Positions 61,478-64,000 of a stretch of 64,000 bases of DNA are shown here, in pieces. The stretch is from Mucilaginibacter paludis DSM 18603 (GTDB lineage Bacteria > Bacteroidota > Bacteroidia > Sphingobacteriales > Sphingobacteriaceae). The position numbers and the translations under genes are program-made. The notes beneath the pieces are model-generated. The model made no database searches, had not been told where the DNA came from, and saw only the letters and a program-made list of their open reading frames with translations. The stretch is from NCBI RefSeq assembly GCF_000166195.2, contig NZ_CM001403.1, forward strand, positions 8,234,877 through 8,298,876. The letters are read 5' to 3'. How positions within the stretch are numbered: position 1 is the first letter of the stretch; each line of letters opens with the position of its first letter.

Positions 61478-64000
61478 CTATAAACCTATACGTATACCTA
61501 ACAGCATCGACTTAACCATAGGCTCCAAGCCAACATCAACACCGCGTGAAAACAAACTACCTGACGAACTGAATTCGGGATCGTAACCTAAATAATTAGT
61601 CACGGTAAACAGGTTGTTGGCTATAGCATAAACCGTGGCCGAGCGTAAAAAGCTACCTTTTAAAGGCACGCTATAGCTCAGGGTAATGGTGCGCAAACGC
61701 AGGTATGAGCCATTTTCTATCCACCGATCAGAGAATCTTGAATTACCCATCGGGTCGCCATAAGATGCGCGGGGTATATTGGTAACCTGCCCATCAAACC
61801 GCCACCTGTTTACGGCAGCATCTGTTTGATTTTGCACCCCCGAGAGTGATTCCAGGCTGGCGCGCGTGCTGTTATAAATATCATTGCCGATACTAAAAGC
61901 CAGCATAGCATCAAGCGACCATCTTTTATAAGTAAACACGTTGCTGTATGATCCGATCAGATCCGGATTAGGGTTGCCAATGGCGGTACGGTCTTTATCA
62001 TCTATTACACGGTCGCCGTTCATATCAACAAATTTCACGTCTCCGCCCTGAAACGGGGCGGTATAGCCGTTAGCTAATTTATTGGTCAGGCCCGATGCTG
62101 TCGCCTCGGCATTTGAGGTATAAATTCCATTTGTTTTATAACCATAAAATAAATTGGCTGGCTGGCCTACTTGCGTTATAAAGGTTGCACCGGCGTAGGT
62201 GCTGATGATGCTGCTTCCGCCGGGCAGATTTGTAACTTTGTTACGGTTGGCTGCCACGTTTAAAGCCATATCCCATTTTAAGGTGCTTTTATTTAACAGC
62301 CTGCCGTTTAAAGCTACCTCAATACCGTTGTTGCGCATACCGCCACTATTGGTAACAGCATAATCAAAGCCAGAAGCTGTTATGGCTGGTTGGTAGATCA
62401 ACATTTTTGATACTTTATCGTTATATACGTCAACACTTACATTGAGGCGTTCGTTTAAAAAGCCAGCGTCTAAACCAACATTGAGTTTTGCTACTCCCTC
62501 CCATTGTAACTGCGGGTTGCCAATGCTGCTGCGCACAAGTCCCTGCCTGCTTAAAAATGCCTGCGACGTGTATAAGCTTTGCGCAGTGTAGTTGCCAATA
62601 TCATCGTTACCAACTAAACCAAAGCTTGCGCGGAGTTTTAACAGCTCGATAAATTTAGCCTTAGCCATAAAACCTTCCGACGAAATTAACCATGAGGCAG
62701 CTAATGACGGGAGCACCGCGTATTTGTTGCTGTTAATGGTTAAAACATTGGGTATCTGGTTTCCAAACCTTGAAGAACCGTCTACCGCGAGGTTAACCGA
62801 AAGGAAATATTTATTAAAAGCGTTATAATCTGTATTGAAATAAGTATTAAGCCAATTCCACTTACCTAAAGAGCCACCTACTATCCTGTTAGCGCTACTG
62901 GCGCCGCTTAGGCTTACAAAGTCGTCGCTGGCGGTATTGAACCCATAACCATAATCGGATTCGCTGTTGCTGTTATTAAACCTGAACCCTAAGTTGCTGC
63001 TAATCTGGTTCTCTTTATTAAATTGATGGGTATACTGCAGCCGGTTATCGGTATACAAACTAAACAAACGTTGTACGTTGGCCGCCGCCTGGTTATTAGC
63101 CACAAAAGTGTTATAGGTTGATGGCGCTATGCCATTTGCCGGGTAAAACAAATTTTCGCGAACCTTATCATAAGTTAAACCAACAAGGGTTTTAACAGCC
63201 AATTGACTACTGATCTGGTAATCAAACGCTACCGACCCTATAAACCTGTAATTACGGTTTAGCTCCTGTATTTTACTGGCAGCGACAACGGGGTTACTGA
63301 TACCGAAGGTATCGGCCTTTGCCAGATTTGGGGATAGTATCCCGTTGCTTGATATCACATTGGGCCCTAAAAAAGGAGCTTTAATTAAACTAAGATATAG
63401 GGGATTGGTATTATAGGCTTGCCCCTGGTCGCGCAGGTTCTGCTCGCTTTTGGTAAAAGCCAGGTTTACCCTTGATACCAGCTTTTTTGATAAATTAAGG
63501 TTGGCATTAAATCTTGTTTCGTAACGGGTGAGATCGGTATTGTTGGTTGCACCCTTATTACCTAAATAACCAACAGATAATGCATACGTGGCTATGTTAT
63601 CTCCCCCGGATACCTTCATATAATAATTCTGGCTCGTGCTGCTCCCCATTACCTGCTTTTGCCAATTGGTATTTTGGTGATAGGTATAATAATTGGGGTT
63701 AGCCGTTGGGTTTGAGTTATCGTTCATAAAAGGTAAGGCCTGTATCTGCCCATCGGTAACTCCGGGTATGGTTTTCAGTACATCGGCAAGGTAAATGCGG
63801 TAGTTATCAGCTTGCATTACCGGTAGCTCTTTTACGCTGGAGTTGTATCCGCCGTAGGCAGCAAAATCAAAACGGGTTGCAACGTCTTTTGCACGGCCCG
63901 TAGTAATTAATATCACACCATTGGCGGCACGGGTACCATAGGTGGAGCTTCCATCTTTAATCACGGTGATGTTATCAATATCTTTCAGATCGATATTGGC
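61478..64000 (-). CDS. SusC/RagA-family TonB-dependent transporter, 5' end beyond window
   Basis: About 840 codons are visible, running off the right edge with the reading frame open (NIDLKDIDNITVIKDGSSTY at the edge). The plug ends with YGTRAANGVILITTGRAK, the SusC signature. The barrel follows, with DMNGDRVIDDKDRTAIGNPNPD near the C-terminus and LRLRTITLSYSVP. It imports oligosaccharides across the outer membrane using TonB. The signal peptide and any carboxypeptidase-like or secretin domain lie outside the window. It ends 42 bases before the SusD ATG. Confidence 0.95.
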   Translation of the reverse strand, partial: ANIDLKDIDNITVIKDGSSTYGTRAANGVILITTGRAKDVATRFDFAAYGGYNSSVKELPVMQADNYRIYLADVLKTIPGVTDGQIQALPFMNDNSNPTANPNYYTYHQNTNWQKQVMGSSTSQNYYMKVSGGDNIATYALSVGYLGNKGATNNTDLTRYETRFNANLNLSKKLVSRVNLAFTKSEQNLRDQGQAYNTNPLYLSLIKAPFLGPNVISSNGILSPNLAKADTFGISNPVVAASKIQELNRNYRFIGSVAFDYQISSQLAVKTLVGLTYDKVRENLFYPANGIAPSTYNTFVANNQAAANVQRLFSLYTDNRLQYTHQFNKENQISSNLGFRFNNSNSESDYGYGFNTASDDFVSLSGASSANRIVGGSLGKWNWLNTYFNTDYNAFNKYFLSVNLAVDGSSRFGNQIPNVLTINSNKYAVLPSLAASWLISSEGFMAKAKFIELLKLRASFGLVGNDDIGNYTAQSLYTSQAFLSRQGLVRSSIGNPQLQWEGVAKLNVGLDAGFLNERLNVSVDVYNDKVSKMLIYQPAITASGFDYAVTNSGGMRNNGIEVALNGRLLNKSTLKWDMALNVAANRNKVTNLPGGSSIISTYAGATFITQVGQPANLFYGYKTNGIYTSNAEATASGLTNKLANGYTAPFQGGDVKFVDMNGDRVIDDKDRTAIGNPNPDLIGSYSNVFTYKRWSLDAMLAFSIGNDIYNSTRASLESLSGVQNQTDAAVNRWRFDGQVTNIPRASYGDPMGNSRFSDRWIENGSYLRLRTITLSYSVPLKGSFLRSATVYAIANNLFTVTNYLGYDPEFSSSGSLFSRGVDVGLEPMVKSMLLGIRIGL

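Overview
The window looks like a chromosomal segment of a plant-polysaccharide-degrading Bacteroidota, most probably Sphingobacteriaceae (Mucilaginibacter/Pedobacter-like). This is inferred from a SusC/SusD pair, secreted pectinases, promoters with a TAnnTTTG -7 box almost touching start codons, DUF families typical of the phylum, and dense palindromic intergenic repeats. No phylogenetic search was possible.

Layout. (1) 1-16.7 kb: end of a quinone reductase, then pectin and rhamnogalacturonan-I (RG-I) genes. These are a DUF5695 protein, a PL1-like lipoprotein, a PL1-like lyase with a DUF3826 partner, an SGNH acetylesterase overlapping a DUF5703 protein, a GH105 hydrolase and a PL4 lyase. (2) 17-27 kb: redox and housekeeping genes: FAD/Rieske oxidoreductase, alcohol dehydrogenase coupled to an SDR, DUF808, a PhoB-like regulator, a TlpA-like lipoprotein overlapping gatB. 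(3) 27-37.5 kb: alaS, merR-type regulator, DHA2 exporter, FtsX-type permease, RNase P RNA, NtrC-type regulator. (4) 37.5-47.5 kb: the histidine operon hisG-D-C-orf91-B-H-A-F-IE, followed at once by a class A beta-lactamase, and preceded by a histidine-rich leader peptide that looks like an attenuator. (5) 47.6-56 kb: a kinase-like/Omp85 fusion, a UPF1-like helicase, an Anbu proteasome-like protease coupled to a transglutaminase, and an OmpA lipoprotein. (6) 56-64 kb: a second pectin locus (six-hairpin glycosidase-like protein, PL1-like lyase, SusD, SusC running off the end).

The two pectin loci fit together. SusC/SusD would import oligosaccharides. PL1-like and PL4 lyases would cut homogalacturonan and RG-I, the SGNH esterase would remove acetyl groups, and GH105 would take unsaturated galacturonate from the oligomer ends. 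DUF5695, DUF5703, DUF3826 and the 717-residue protein are the untested members.

The most unusual feature is the palindromic repeats and what they do to genes. One family (two arms, each a hairpin such as CCCCTGAAGGGG or CTCTCCAAAGGAGAGG) occurs four times. Two copies supply the start codon and first ~20 residues of HisD and HisH, giving both the same peptide core SSPFRGxGG. A third lies in frame inside alaS and adds about 30 residues. This resembles the Rickettsia palindromic elements. A GTCATTGCGAGG family (four copies) and a ~300-bp family (three copies) fill other his junctions and the gap after the Anbu operon.
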